Assembly: GCA_028583605.1 (NCBI GenBank)
Contig: CM053327.1
Coordinates: forward strand, 38,628,626-38,692,625
DNA: 64,000 nt
Direction of reading: 5' to 3'
From: Dastarcus helophoroides
Lineage: Eukaryota > Arthropoda > Insecta > Coleoptera > Bothrideridae
Shown piece by piece: positions 1 to 12,420 of this stretch. Numbering within the stretch: position 1 is the first letter of the stretch; each line of letters opens with the position of its first letter. Position numbers and translations under genes: made by a program. The notes below the pieces were generated by a model, which saw only the letters and a list, made by a program, of their open reading frames with translations, made no database searches and was not told the DNA's origin.

Positions 1-3000
1 ACTTTTTTTAAAGGGTTAAATTTAATAGCCAAATACATCTATAAGTTTTTAAGGTTTTTTTAACTTGCCTTTAATGCAATATTTGGTAAAGTGTAAAGAA
101 TGTTTATTTATTTTGTTTCTCAAAGAAGTTTGTTTTTACGGTTCTACCAAAGGTCGACGACACACAGCGCTTAAAAATATTCACCTCACAAATATGTGCT
201 TATTAAAAAGCAAAGAACATTTTTCTTGAACCTTGAAGTCTTCTCGGATAGGCTTTAATTTAAACAATTTAATTTTTTTAGAGATATCAGCACTTTAAAT
301 CTTGAAGTTAAATAATTTTTAAAACCTTTTTTTCTGTAAATATTTGGAACTGTTTAAAAGTCAAATTATATTGTTGCAAAACTTTTTTTTAAACTTACTT
401 TTCTTAAAAAAGTACAAATAATAGCCAAATGCAATTATAAGTTTTTAAGAATTTTTTAAATAGCTTCTAATGCAATATTTGGTAAAAGTGTAGAGAATGT
501 TTATTTGTTTTCTTTTTGAAGAAGTTTGCTTTAACGGTTCTACTAGAGGTTGACGGTACACAGCGTTTAAAAACCTTTAACTTCACAAGTAAGTGCCCAT
601 TGAAACAAAAAAAATTACTTAAAACCTGCAATTTTCTCAGATAAACTTTTATTTAAAAAAATCAATTTTGTTTGGAGATATCAGCAAAATTTAAACTCTT
701 AAAATTAAATAATTTTAAAATTATTTCTTTCGTAAATTTTTGACACTATTTAAAAGTTAGATTATATTGTAAAGAAACTTACTTTTTAAACTAAATTTTA
801 AAAAAAATTACATATAATAGCCAAATACATTTATAAGTTTTTAAGTTTTTTTTACATGCCTCTAATGCAATATTTGGTAAAAGTGTAAAGAATGTTTATT
901 TATTTTGTTTTTGAAGAAGTTTGCTTTTACGGTTCTACCAAAGGTGGACGACACACAGCGTTTGAAAATATTCACCTTACAAATATGTGCTTATTAAATA
1001 GAAAAGGACCTTTTTTTCAAAACTTGCCGTCTTCTTGGATAGGCTTTAATTTTAAAAATTTAATTTTGTTTAGAGATATTAGCAGTTCAAATCTTAAAGT
1101 TAAATGATTTTAAAACCTTTTTTCTGTAAATATTTAAAACTGTTTAAAAGTCAGAATATATTGTTAAAAAACTTTTTCTTTAAACTTACTTTTCTTAAAA
1201 AGTAACATATAATAGCCAAATACCTTTATACATTTTTAAGATTTTTTAACTTGCTTCTAATGCAATATTTGGTAAAAGTGTAGAGAATGTTTATTTAAAT
1301 TGTTTCTGAAGAAGTTTTCTTTTACGGTTTTACTAAAGGTTGACGGGCACAGCGCTTGAAAATCTTTCACTTTATAAATATGTGCCTATTGAAAAGAAAA
1401 AAACATTTTTCTCAAACTTTGTAATTTTCTTAGATAGGCTTTATTTTTGAAAATTTAATTTTGTTTGGAAATATCAGCAGTTAAAATCTTGAAGTTAAAT
1501 AATTTTTAAAACCACTTTTTTGTTAATATTTGGAACCGTTTAAAAGTCAAATTATATTGTTGAAAAAATTTTTCTTATAAACTTACTTTGCCTTAAAAAT
1601 ATACATATAATGGCCAAATATATTTATGAGTTGTTAGAATTTTCTTAACTTGCCTCTAATGCAATATTTGGTAAAAGTATAGAGAATATTTATTTATTTT
1701 GTTTCTGAAGAAGTTTGCTTTTACGGTTCTACCAAAGGTCGACGACACACAGCGTTTGAAAATAGTCACCTTACAAATATGTGCTTATTAAATAGAAAAA
1801 AACCTTTTTTTCAAAACTTCCTGTCTTCTTAAATAGGCTTTAATTTTAAAAATCTAATTTTGTTTAGAGATATTAGCAGTTTAAATCTTAAAGTTAAATG
1901 ATTTTAAAACCTTTTTTCTGTAAATATTTAAAACTGTTTAAAAGTCAGAATAAATTGTTAAAAAACTTTTTCTTTAAACTTACTTTTCTTAAAAAGTAAC
2001 ATATAATAGCCAAATACCTTTATGAATTTTTAAGATTTTTTAACTTGCCTCTAATGCAATATTTGGTAAAAGTGTAGAGAATGTTCATTTAAATTGTTTC
2101 TGAAGAAGTTTTCTTTTACGGTTTTACTAAAAGTTGACGGGCACAGCGCTTGAAAACCTTTCACTTTATAAATAGGTGCCTATTAAAAAGAAAAAAACAT
2201 TTTTCTTAAACCTTGTAATTTTCTCAGATAGGCTTTATTTTTGAAAATTTAATTTTGTTTGAAAATATCAGCAGTTAAAATCTTGCAGTGAAATAATTTT
2301 TAAAACCACGTTTTTTGTTAATATTTGGAACTGTTTGAAAGTCAAATTATATTGTTGAAAAAATTTCTCTTTTAAACTTACTTTGCCTAAAAAATATACA
2401 TATAATGGCCAAATATATTTATGATGTTGTTAGAATTTTTTTAACTTGCCTCTTAATGCAATATTTGGTAAAAGTATGGAGAATATTTATTTATTTTGTT
2501 TCTGAAGAAGTTTGCTCTTTACGGTTTTACCAAAGGTCGACGACACACAGCGTTTGAAAATATTTCACCTCAAAAATATGTGCTTATTGAAAAGAAAAGA
2601 GCATTTTTCTTAAACCTTTACAATTTTCTCGAATAGGCTTCAATTTTAAAAATTTAATTTTGTTAAGAGTTATCAGCAGTCTAAATCTTGAAGTTGAATG
2701 ATTTTTATACTACTTTTTCTTTAAATTTCTGGAACTGTTTAAGGGTCAGATTATATTGCTAAACAACTTTCTCTTCAGACCTTATTTTTTTAAAAAGTTA
2801 CATTTAATAGCCAAATACATTTATAAGTTTTTAAGATTTTTTCATTAGCCTCTAATGCAATATTTGGTAAAAGTGTAGAGAATGTTCATTTAAATTGTTT
2901 CTGAAAAGGTTTGCTTTTACGGTTTTACCAAAGGTCGACGACACACAGCGCTTGAAAATATTTCACCTCACAAATATGTGCCTATTAAAAAGAAAACAAA

Positions 3001-3183
3001 CATTTTTCTCGAACCTTGCAACTTCCTCGGATAGGCTTTATTTACAAAAATTAAATTTTGTTTAGAGATACCACCAGTTGAAATCTTAAAGTTAAATAAT
3101 TTTAAAACCACTTTTTCTATAAATATTTGAAACTGATTAAAATTTAAATTATATTGTTAAAAAACTTTTCCTTTGAAACTTAC
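1..3183. repeat. ~397-bp satellite array, dimeric higher-order units
   Basis: Eight tandem monomers, marked by the block AATAGCCAAATAC or a close variant near 24, 420, 816, 1211, 1609, 2005, 2403 and 2806. Neighbours differ by about 397 bp. Two monomer types mostly alternate. One type carries GGTCGACGACACACAGCG (first, third, fifth and seventh copies). The other carries variants such as GTTGACGGTACACAGCG or GTTGACGGGCACAGCG. Copies of the same type lie about 792-794 bp apart, so the amplified unit is a dimer. The most conserved stretch runs from TGCAATATTTGGTAAAAG to the CACAGCG block. Short open frames inside it are not supported as genes. The array continues beyond the left edge of the window. 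Confidence 0.93.
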
Positions 3184-5975
3184 TGTGATGAGCAACCGTC
3201 GTGATTAAATCCTGGTCACGTCGATTAAATGTGATGCGCGACCAAAACCAGTGAGTGTATATAGTTTTTCAAAATTGTCGAATTTTGCTCATCTTTAAAA
3301 ATTTTCGAAGAATAGTTTACCTTTGATTTTCGGACCCAATTTGTCTACGTTGTGTTTAAAATTATTTTATTCCATTAAATTGTAACCCCAGCACGTAGAG
3401 TCGACAGGGAAGTGTTATCAAATTTAAACAACAATTGACCTCAACGTTTTATTTCAATAGGTCAACAAATAAATTGACAAAATTTCAAGTTTGTGATTTT
3501 GAAGTGTTCTTAAACATAATACAACAAAATAAAAGTAAACCTGTTTGTTTCAACTTGTTTAAATTTGCTGGACACAGATCCGAGAGAAATATTTCTTTAG
3601 AAAATGAAGAGAATTCATTAAGCACAAGTAATCTGACATTGTTTGTCTAACGCTTTTGCTCGTATATGGTGCGTCGGTTATTAATTTAATAAAGTTTATT
3701 TTAACCCTAATAATTGCAATATTTTTCCCAGCTGAGGCATTCAGTTTGTACCCGAAGGTTTTCAAACCAAATGAAGCTAACTTTGTACCTGATTATTGGT
3801 GGGCGTTCGCTGGTTAGTTTGTACACAGAGGTTCTCAAACTATTTTCAGGTGTCTGTTTTTTATTCCCCAATTCTTTTGTGTTTTTATCGCTTCTATATT
3901 CAAGCATACTTCACATAGCATACAGTTTTCTGCTGAAAGCTTTGAGCTAACAATATCCAAGGGATAATGCTACGAGAAAATGAAGCTCAAGCTTGGAAAT
4001 GAAGTTGTGATTTATTGTAATAAATTAAATTTATAAATGTTGATCTAATCTTACAGATCTTTCGTTCTCTCACTCTTTCTTTTTTTTTTTGTTAACTTGT
4101 TCCTTTGTTTGTTTTTCTGCTTTTTTTCATACCAAACCCAATCACTCAAACTCAAACCAGTGTCATAAAATAGACTAGAAATATTGTTCAGATTTCGTAG
4201 AAACTTTCTAAGCAGAATTTTTTCTTCTAACACTACATTTATTCCTACGGCTACTAATCTAATAGAAGAGGCGTTTTCTGGCTTAGAAAGTGGCTAAGCT
4301 TGACTTAGAACAAACATTGAAATTAAAGTTAGAAACTGGCAAGAAGTTCTCATTTCTTTTATCAAGATATTTCCCTAACGAGAGCTGATGCTGATACTGC
4401 TCGTCCGCCTACGTCCTTTTTTTCGGACTGTGTAACCGATGAGGGGATCTACGGATAAGGCAGGCCGGGCAAATACGCCAAAACAGAGGCCAGGAGAGGT
4501 TACTTGTGCCCCCAGTGTGTTTAGGCGTATGACCCGAGGGGACGCAGCCAGGAGCTCACCTGTGTTTGGAATTTTGCCTGTGTCTAGAAAGTTCTTCAGA
4601 CAACCTTCTCACAACACCGGTTCCGATTTTACTTTTTTTTCCGTTTCGAGAACGTACAGTACATCATCAGCAAATCCTAATATAGATGTCTGCTGTCAGT
4701 TACCGAGCCTGCGGTGATGGGTGTTATCGATTTTTTGAACCCCTGGAAACTCAGCTTCCAACAGCAGAACATCGAAGAACGACCTCAAGAAAATAGAAGG
4801 TTTTTGAAGCAAATTTGCTTTATTTGTTTTTGTCTTTTTTTCTTTCTATTCTCTTTGTGTTTGTTTTTTTTTTCTCTCTTTCTTTTTTTTTACTGAGACT
4901 GGTAGTTGCACCAGTCAGCGGTAGGCTTCTTGGCCCTATAATAATTTTCTAACAACGACTTTCTCATTCATTCGGTTTGTTGTGGAAGTTTTACCTTCCT
5001 TTTTTTTGTGTACGCCTCCCAAACCCATATTGATCAAAATTAGGAACAAGTATTTTCTCAAGTTTTCGGAAAAGTTAATTAAATCATATAAGAGCGAAAA
5101 ACCATCAAACAAAATCATCGGAAAATTTAAAATTTACTTGCCTACTTATTTCGTAGCAAACATCACACAAATGGCACAAGAACTTTACGTTGAACAGAAA
5201 AGTGTTTTTTTTTTGTTCATTTACGTTAATTAGCACAAACAGAAGTAATTTTCTCTTTTTTTTAACTCCCGTATTTCGTACTCGTTTGCATAACTAGTTT
5301 CATCGAAGTTTTGTATTTGACTACCCTGTAAATCGCTTTACGGTGTTTTATCTTTTTTTTCCCTACCCTTAACTTCTGGGGACCGAAAGACATCCTCTGC
5401 ATCTCGCTAGAGAGCATGAGGAATGCAGGAATTTCTACTAATTTAAATATTTCTAATCCAAATTAACCCTTAAATGAATTTTGAAAAAGGATTCTAAAAG
5501 TGCAGATCAAACTTCAAACCTCTTTTGAATAATGTCGTCCCTTTATCTTGCAAGTTTTAATTCGATAATTGAAATTTAAATAACTTACAATTGTACGTGT
5601 TTATGAAGGGCGTTTTTTAAACGTAAAATTCCTTCAGTCTACCACCACATGGTCTTGCCGAGAGATTTGCTACGGTCTCCGTTATTGACACTTACTCTTA
5701 TTTATTACTCTACTTTTCAGCGGTCCTTTAAAACTAACATGTTATTTTACTCAGTTTAGATATCTGTGCTTGAAACAAACCAGGCCTAACAAATAACCCT
5801 TATCCAATTTGTGAACCCTTAAGAAATCTGTTTCTCACGCAAAACGTTATGTTACAAAGAATTTTCATAATACAGTATTTGTAGATTTAATATTTTCAAG
5901 AAAATATTGAATAAAATTTAATTAAATAAAACAAACGAGGAAATAGAACAGTTTAGTAGAACTCGACTCACCACA
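3184..5975. mobile_element. Unclassified 2.8-kb insertion with TTAC target duplication
   Basis: This block interrupts the 397-bp satellite. Removing it together with one copy of TTAC (3180-3183 and 5976-5979; TTACT if one more base is counted) restores a continuous satellite monomer. It begins TGTGATGAG and ends CTCACCACA, so the ends are TG...CA and form an imperfect 9-bp inverted pair. Target-site length and TG...CA ends suit an LTR-type element, but I find no direct terminal repeat. It could instead be a non-autonomous DNA element or a composite. Inside are a possible reverse-transcriptase scrap on the minus strand near 4650-4690 and pyrimidine-rich tracts at 4078-4130 and 4800-4890. No complete protein is recognisable. 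Confidence 0.6.
4630..4720 (-). pseudogene. Possible reverse transcriptase fragment (FADD motif)
   Basis: On the minus strand, about positions 4690-4650 read ILGFADDVLYVLE. This resembles the catalytic Y/F-A-D-D box of reverse transcriptases, where the paired aspartates bind metal, with hydrophobic residues on both sides as in non-LTR retrotransposons. A stop lies about ten codons upstream and further stops lie downstream, so at most this is a decayed scrap. The surrounding 4380-4830 is GC-richer than its neighbours, which fits a former coding region. The match rests on one short motif and could be chance. It lies inside the 2.8-kb insertion and, if real, would make a retroelement origin for that block more likely. 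Confidence 0.35.
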
Positions 5976-6372
5976 TTACTTTGCTTAAAAAATATACATA
6001 TAATAGTCAAATACATTTATAAGTTGTTAGAAATTTTTCAACTTGCCTCTAATGCAATATTTGGTAAAAGTGTAAAGAATGTTCATTTATTTTGTTTCTG
6101 AAAAAGTTTGCCTTCACGGTTCTACTAGCCGTTGACGGTACACAGCGTTTAAAAACCTTTCACCTCATAAATATGCGTCTATTAAAACAAAAAGAATTAC
6201 TTGAAACTTAAAATCTCTTCAAATAGGCTTCAATTCTAAAAATTTAATTTTGTTTAAAAATATTAGCAAAAGTTCAACTCTTGAAATGAAATAATTTTGA
6301 AACCACTTTTTTTGTAAATTTTTGACACTCTTTAAAAGTGAGATTATATTGTTAAAAAACTTTCTGCTTAAA
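5976..6372. repeat. Last 397-bp satellite monomer, right of the insertion
   Basis: This stretch resumes the satellite where it broke at 3183. It has the ATAGTCAAATACATTT variant of the start block, the TGCAATATTTGGTAAAAG core and the GTTGACGGTACACAGCG block of the second monomer type. It decays into unrelated AT-rich DNA after about 6370, which marks the right edge of the array. Confidence 0.88.
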
Positions 6373-7020
6373 AGTTTCTTCGCTTTTTACTGAAATATAT
6401 TTTCTTTAACCTTTAAAAATATTTTGTTAAAAACACAAACTTGAGGAACTTGGAAATTTGTAAGGCGCTCAATTAACGCATTGTATCAAAATTAAATGAA
6501 TAACAACGGATTAGCTCCCCAGTTTTGCTAGATTCACGCCCCTACCAAGGTGGCCTTTAATAAATCGGCTGGAACTGCCAATATTAAATCGGCCGGAACT
6601 ACCTTAATTTTTTAATTAAATAACTCAGATTTAGTCGGCCGGCTGTTTTTGTAAATTTACACGTCAAACAAAACGATCCGTCTTGAGCTTTGCGGAAAAA
6701 GCCAAAGAGAAAGATGTCTTGGGATTTTTCCCGTTGAAAAGTTGGAAGAAGAAGCCTGAGGGCGGGCTGGAGAAAAGGCCGTCGACGTATTTGAAAGTTT
6801 GACTTGTTTGGAAAGCGAAAAGTCCGCCCGCCTGGATGAAAGCTACATTTCGCATAATTTAATTTGGGGTAAAGCAAACGATACGTTTGGAAATTGATAT
6901 TATCTTTGGGGAGGGCGCAGACGTATTTTGGCATTATATGTACATAAATATTGACGCTGATGGAAATGTATTGTGACAACATTTTGAGGCCCCTTAATAA
7001 AATTTGATTCAACTTATTTT
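6373..7020. other. Single-copy DNA with GC-richer island
   Basis: AT-rich flank followed by a GC-richer, non-repetitive island at about 6540-6960. The island starts with two near-copies of a TAAATCGGC-GGAACT motif (6560 and 6587). A 141-codon open frame starts with ATG on the minus strand (7024-6599), but it has no recognisable domain or signal and I do not call it a gene. A diverged exon or a regulatory element is possible. Confidence 0.3.
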
Positions 7021-7620
7021 TCATTTGATATATACATTTGAATAAAACTGAAGTTTTCTGTCTGTGTCTTCAGAATAATTGACTTTTTACAAACTTATGA
7101 CTATTTTGCATAGTGTTTTTTCACAATTAAAAAAAATATTTAATTTTAATGAACAATTAAAGCGTTTACAAGAGACTTTAAAATATTGAAATTGTAAAAA
7201 ATAGATTATTTAATTTTACTCTGTGCTAAATGATGTAAATTTTTATTAAATTTAATTAATTGGGACAAATATTTAAAGACTACAAATACAATTTTTAAAT
7301 AATTCAAGTTATTAGTTTTGTCGTATGAATAATTCAGTTTTCGGTAAAAGAGTGGAGAATATTAATTTACAATAAGAATAATTATTTTTTAAAATGTGTC
7401 ATGTACAAATATATCTATATTGCACTATTACTTGACTCTACTTTAATAAATAGGTAACATTTGCGAATGTTAACATTCTTTTTATTTAACTTATTTATAC
7501 AATCCTCGAATTTGCAACTAATTAACTTAGGGCGACTCAAGTTTATTTATTTTTGGCAATATATGCCGTAATCAAAAATACTTTTGTGAGTTGGTTGATT
7601 AGTTAATTAGGTAATTGTTA
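7021..7620. other. AT-rich single-copy DNA, no feature seen
   Basis: Strongly AT-rich sequence with many stops in all frames. I see no repeat structure, RNA gene or protein similarity here. Confidence 0.5.
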
Positions 7621-8190
7621 ATTTATATTTGTGGTGTATACAAAGACCCTCGACACAACTACGTTTCTCTTTGTTCTTTCTCGACACGTTGTCGCGTGGC
7701 AATGCCGCAATAACAGTCATTACGCGGCGCTATCATCAAGAAGGCCCGAAATTGTCCACGAGGTGCCGGCCCATCTCAGAGCGGCCGTAACGCCGCTTTA
7801 TAATTATTCTATGCCTCGAAGCGTCCTTGCGGGAAGTGTTGAATTATTAAAAGTGTAAGAGAGTTTTCATGTGGCAATCCGATAAAATGAGGAGTTGCAG
7901 CAGTCGCCTATCCCTCGACTCGATTTTATGACACTCCGGGCCGCCTACTGAATAAAACAACGGCCCTCACTATCCCTCTCTTCCGCTCTCGCTCCATTTA
8001 TTTTTTGACTCGTCCAGAAACGGATTCGTAATCAAAGATAGGAATTTATTGGGGGCGTATGTATTTCGGGTCATTGATTTGTGTCTATGTTGCACGTAGA
8101 AGACGGCAGCACGTTAGGAACGGATTTATGTTTATCTCTCGTATATTTTGAAGTCCACACTGATTCGAGTTATCTATATGGGTTTCCCCG
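7621..8190. promoter_or_regulatory. GC-richer single-copy island, candidate regulatory DNA
   Basis: About 570 bp of markedly GC-richer, non-repetitive DNA between AT-rich flanks. It contains GCGGCGC, GCCGGCCC, GCGGCCG and several CTCGACTCG-type words. Open frames are short and show no known domain. Islands of this kind in repeat-rich insect DNA are often conserved non-coding elements or unrecognised exons, but nothing here proves function. The assignment rests only on composition and lack of repeats. Confidence 0.25.
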
Positions 8191-9444
8191 AGATAAGAGG
8201 AACAGCTTCTGGCAAAATTTAAAAAAATAAATTCTTCTGAAACTTGTCAAGTGATGTTGGTTTGGGGAATTTATAGAAAGCATTTACTTTTAGCGTTAAG
8301 GTTCAAAAAACTCAATAACTAAGTAGTAATATTTAATTTCTACGAAGCTCTTCAACTGCTACTTCTATATTTTTATTTTTGTAGCACCTTATCTTACATT
8401 TTATGTTTTATAAGGAATCTACAAGTGTTTGGTGGCGTAGACTTGCGTTTAAAAAGTATTTTTAAATATTAACAACCCTATACGTAAATCGCGATTTGAA
8501 ATTTTTTAGAATTATGTCAATTAATTAAATATTAAGTTAATATTACGTCAATGTACCAACAACTTCTTTCGTATCTATTAAAAAAAACAAGTTTTCTTTC
8601 ATTGTGGTGAAATTAGTATTTTATTGCATCATTGCATTGAAATCAATACAATCGAATGCTAATGGCAGCATTTTCAGACAGTTGCGACATTCGATCCTTG
8701 ACGGCGGCTTACCCATCTCTATTTCTGGAAGAAACAGGACCTAAAGATCGAAAGCTCACCGATATAGCGCTCGAGAAATCGACAAAGACGAAAACGGGCC
8801 TATTTTCGGTCGGCTTAACAATTATATATCCCTCTCTCAATATAACGCTTCTTATGACAGATGCCTAACTTTTTATAGAGAAAGGAAAAGTAATATTTTA
8901 CTTTTTTGTGCCAAAAGCGGGACTATATTTTACATACTTTGTGATGCAAATCGAGTTATATTCCCAGACAGTAGTGAACTTTAGGGTTTGCTGTCATAAA
9001 ATAAACATGAGGTTTTATAAATATTTTTTTAGCCGTTGTGTATACTTTATTATCTTTTTTCTTCCGTGGGGATTTCGTGCCACTTTAGTTATATACCACT
9101 AACAGATGGGGCTTTGTCGAAATAGCTTCGCAATTATTTGACGCAAATTTGTTGGAACGTTGCCGGAAAATTTACGAGAAGGAAAATGAAAACTTTAGCG
9201 CGTGGAGTTCCGAGAAGTAAAAGGTTTCCGTTTTTATGTAAGAAAAAAACTGAGCACTAATCACCTGATTATGAATCATTCGTTGATATAACTACACAAC
9301 ATGAACATTTTGAGTCAAATCTACATCATTCATTATTATATTTTATTCTTTAATTAGGGACCGTAGTCCAATTGGGGTCCAATGGGGTCCAATCACTGTG
9401 TCTTGAGAGCTGACGGCTTTATCCACAGCCTGTTTAAGAAAAAT
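8191..9444. other. Single-copy DNA, no gene recognised
   Basis: Mixed AT-rich sequence. A 70-codon ATG-started frame at 8656-8868 (plus) has no recognisable domain. Two short direct repeats of CCAATTGGGGT/CCAATGGGGT type lie at about 9369-9392. Nothing else stands out. Confidence 0.4.
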
Positions 9445-9560
9445 CTTTGATTCCCAAGGTTGATTTTGCCTTTGATTCCCAAGGTTGACTTTGCCTCTGA
9501 TTTCAAAGGTTGACTTTGACTCCCAAGGTGACTTTGCCTTTGATTCCTAAGGTTGACGCT
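9445..9560. repeat. ~25-bp minisatellite, about five copies
   Basis: Five imperfect tandem copies of a unit like TTTGATTCCCAAGGTTGACT. Unit lengths vary slightly through small deletions. The repeat allows open frames on the minus strand, which should not be read as genes. Confidence 0.85.
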
Positions 9561-10463
9561 GCTTTTACGGTAAAATGAGTACTCGAGTGTAATTCGAGGT
9601 AATAATGGGTGGCTGAAGCATAGTGCTGGCCACAATGCCATCCTCGTGTGCCGCTCGGCCTAGTTATAGCACCTGTATCTGCTATCCTGCCATAGCACCA
9701 GATCGCGCTGCACAAAGGAAGCTATGCTCCAATTAGGATCAAAACGTTACAAAATTGATTATCGCCAATTATAAAACGGAATGCTAACTTTCAATTACAA
9801 GAGGTACATAAGCAAAGGTATGTGTCAATTAAAACCGAGGATGGTTTATTCTTGGGAATAATTAAGCGTCAGCCAATTGAGGACATTCACCGAAATGTTT
9901 CGCGGTCAAATTCATACTGAAACTGGTTTTTGAATTGCTCAAAGATAAAAGTTTCAACTGGTATTCCCAATAATTCATCGAATTTCCAGTAATCATATTA
10001 TCAACAAAGCGAATACATTAATAGGTTAGAGAGCAACCAAATAATTTCGCGTGTGACGCTCGCTATTAGATAGTTGTTTTTTCCAATGTAGCAACTTACT
10101 CGATGCCGCTAGAGGTGGAATTTCCGCTACTGGTCGGGTATTTAGCAAAGCTGCTCACAAATATGTGTGTGCCAGATAAAAAGTATTTTTGATGAATGTT
10201 TGTAAGCTGATTACACAGTCGAAAACATTGCTATAGAACGACGGCCCTTTGTAGAAATAATTTCTGCTGAAATACGGTTTGTTTGAATATCACTTAAAAA
10301 CGAGCGGATTACAGATTCTCCGCTGTGCGTGTGTAGTTGAGTAAATGCGATGTAGGAAAAACAACAACAATTCTCCACAATTAAATGTGTTATCCAGGGG
10401 CATTGAATTTTACAATGACAAATTTTCAATTATTAATACTTTTTAAATTTATTGATTTACTTT
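9561..10463. other. Single-copy DNA, no feature seen
   Basis: Unremarkable AT-rich sequence between the minisatellite and the 416-bp array. No repeat, RNA gene or protein similarity was recognised. Confidence 0.4.
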
Positions 10464-12420
10464 AAGGTTCTCCCCTCTGCTTTTTTGTCTTCTTAAAATA
10501 ATGCTGAAAGCATGCCATTAAACAAGTCTAACTATTTTATCAACAGATAGATGAATATGTTTTAATCTTTGGGTCAGAACCAGCGCATCTATTCTACAAA
10601 CAAATAACAGTATCTCGCTGAAGATGATGGTTTGGGTATCAAAACGCGTTAAAGCAACCTTTGTTATGTTTGTTAATCTTTCTTGGTTTCAGGGGATAAG
10701 ATTTGTTTTTCAATTTTTGCTTTTAAAATACCAATTTCCGTACAATCCTTATTTATATTAACGTATAAATGCAAAACGTCTGTTTGTTGCCTTTTTGCCG
10801 CTTAACTACCAAAGTGAGTGCGATGAAAACTGGGGCAGAAATTCTTTGAAGGTCCACAAATGAAACTATTATTATTATTAAGGTTCTCCTCTCTGCTTTT
10901 TTGTCTTCTTAAAATATTTCTGAAAGCATGCCATTAAACAAGTCTAACTATTTTATCAACAGATAGATGAATATGTTTTAATCTTTGGGTCGGAACCAGC
11001 GTATCTATTCTACAAACAAATAACAGTATCTTGCTGAAGATGATGGTTTGGCTATCAAAACGCGTTAAAGCAACCTGTGTTATGTTTGTTAATTATCTTG
11101 GTTTTAGGGGATAAGATTTGTTTTTCAATTTTTGCTTTCAAAATACCAATTTCGGTACAATCCTTATTCATACTAACGTATAAATGCAAAACGTCTGTTT
11201 GTTGCCTTTTTGCCGCTTAACTGCCAAAGTGAGTGCAATGAAAACTGGTGTAGAAATTCTTTGAAGGTTCACAAATGAAACTATTATTATTATTAAGGTT
11301 CTCCCCTCTGCTTTTTTGTCTTTTTAAAATAATGCTGAAAGCATGCCATTAAACAAGTCTAACTATTTTATCAACAGATAGATGAATATGTTTTAATCTT
11401 TGGGTCGGAACCAGCGTATCTATTCTACAAACAAATAACAGTATCTCGCTGAAGATGATGGTTTGGGTATCAAAACGCGTTAAAGCAACCTTTGTTATGT
11501 TTGTTAATCTTTCTTAGTTTCAGGGGATAAGATTTGTTTTACAATTTTTGCTTTCAAAATACCAATTTCGGTACAATCCTTATTCATAATAACGTATAAA
11601 TGCAAAACGTCTGTTTGTTGCCTTTTTGCCGCTTAACTGCCAAAGTGAGTGCGATGAAAACTGGTGTAGAAATTCTTTAAAGGTCCACAAATGAAACTAT
11701 TATTATTATTAAGGTTCTCCCCTCTGCTTTTTTGTCTTCTTAAAATAATGCTGAAAGCATGCCATTAAACAAGTCTAACTATTTTATCAACAGATAGATG
11801 AATATGTTTTTAGTCTTTGGGTCGGAACCAGCGTATCTATTCTACAAACAAATAACAGTATCTCGCTGAAGATGATGGTTTGGGTATCAAAACGCGTTAA
11901 AGCAACCTTTGTTATGTTTGTTAATCTTTCTTGGTTTCAGGGGATAAGATTTGTTTTTCAATTTTTGCTTTCACAATATTAATTTTGGTACAATCCTTAT
12001 TCATACTAACATATAAATGCAAAACGTCTGTTTGTTGCTTTATGCCGCTTAACTACCGAAGTGAGTGCGATGAAAACTTGTGTAGAAATTCTTTGAAGGT
12101 CCACAAATGAAACTATTATTATTATTAAGGTTCTCCTCTCTGCTTTTTTGTCTTTTTAAAATATTTCTGAAAGCATGTCATTGAACAAGTCTAACTATTT
12201 CATCAACAGATAGAGGAATAAGTGGTAATTTTTGGGTCAGAACCAGCGTATCTATTCTACAAACATATAACAGTATCTCTCCAAAGATAATAGCTTGGCT
12301 GCCAAAACGCGTAAGAGCAACATTCGTTGTATTTTTTAATCTTTCTTGGTTTTAGGGGACAAGTTTTGTATTTTAATTTTTGAAGATAACCAAGGACCAG
12401 TCCGTTTCACCAAAACAAAT
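10464..12420 (+). repeat. ~416-bp tandem array with hairpin module, 4.7 copies
   Basis: The block AAGGTTCTCCyCTCTGC begins copies at about 10464, 10880, 11295, 11711 and 12127, giving a period near 416 bp. The last copy is partial and more diverged. Each copy carries a short (ATT)n tract at its end and, near its middle, a module reading CTGAAGATGATGG...AAAACGCG. The same module, in a form with a perfect 6-bp stem, occurs in the foldback insertions at 27769 and 54181. The last copy ends with AACCAAGGACCAGTCCGTTT, which is also the end of those foldbacks, so the array and the dispersed copies are one family. The structure resembles hammerhead-bearing tandem retroposons (retrozymes, Penelope-like terminal repeats), but that is inference. 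Confidence 0.88.

Noticed and set aside
4439..4717. 92-codon plus-strand frame in the 2.8-kb insertion
   Set aside because: It overlaps the antisense FADD motif and is low-complexity in residue use; more likely a shadow.
6599..7024. 141-codon minus-strand frame as a host gene
   Set aside because: No domain, no splice or promoter support, and part of it is AT-rich sequence where long frames arise by chance.
9393..9715. Two minus-strand frames over the minisatellite
   Set aside because: They are open because the repeat lacks stops; the product is a repeat translation.
1..12420. CRISPR-like arrays among the tandem repeats
   Set aside because: Periods of about 25, 397 and 416 bp with no unique spacers; these are eukaryotic tandem repeats.
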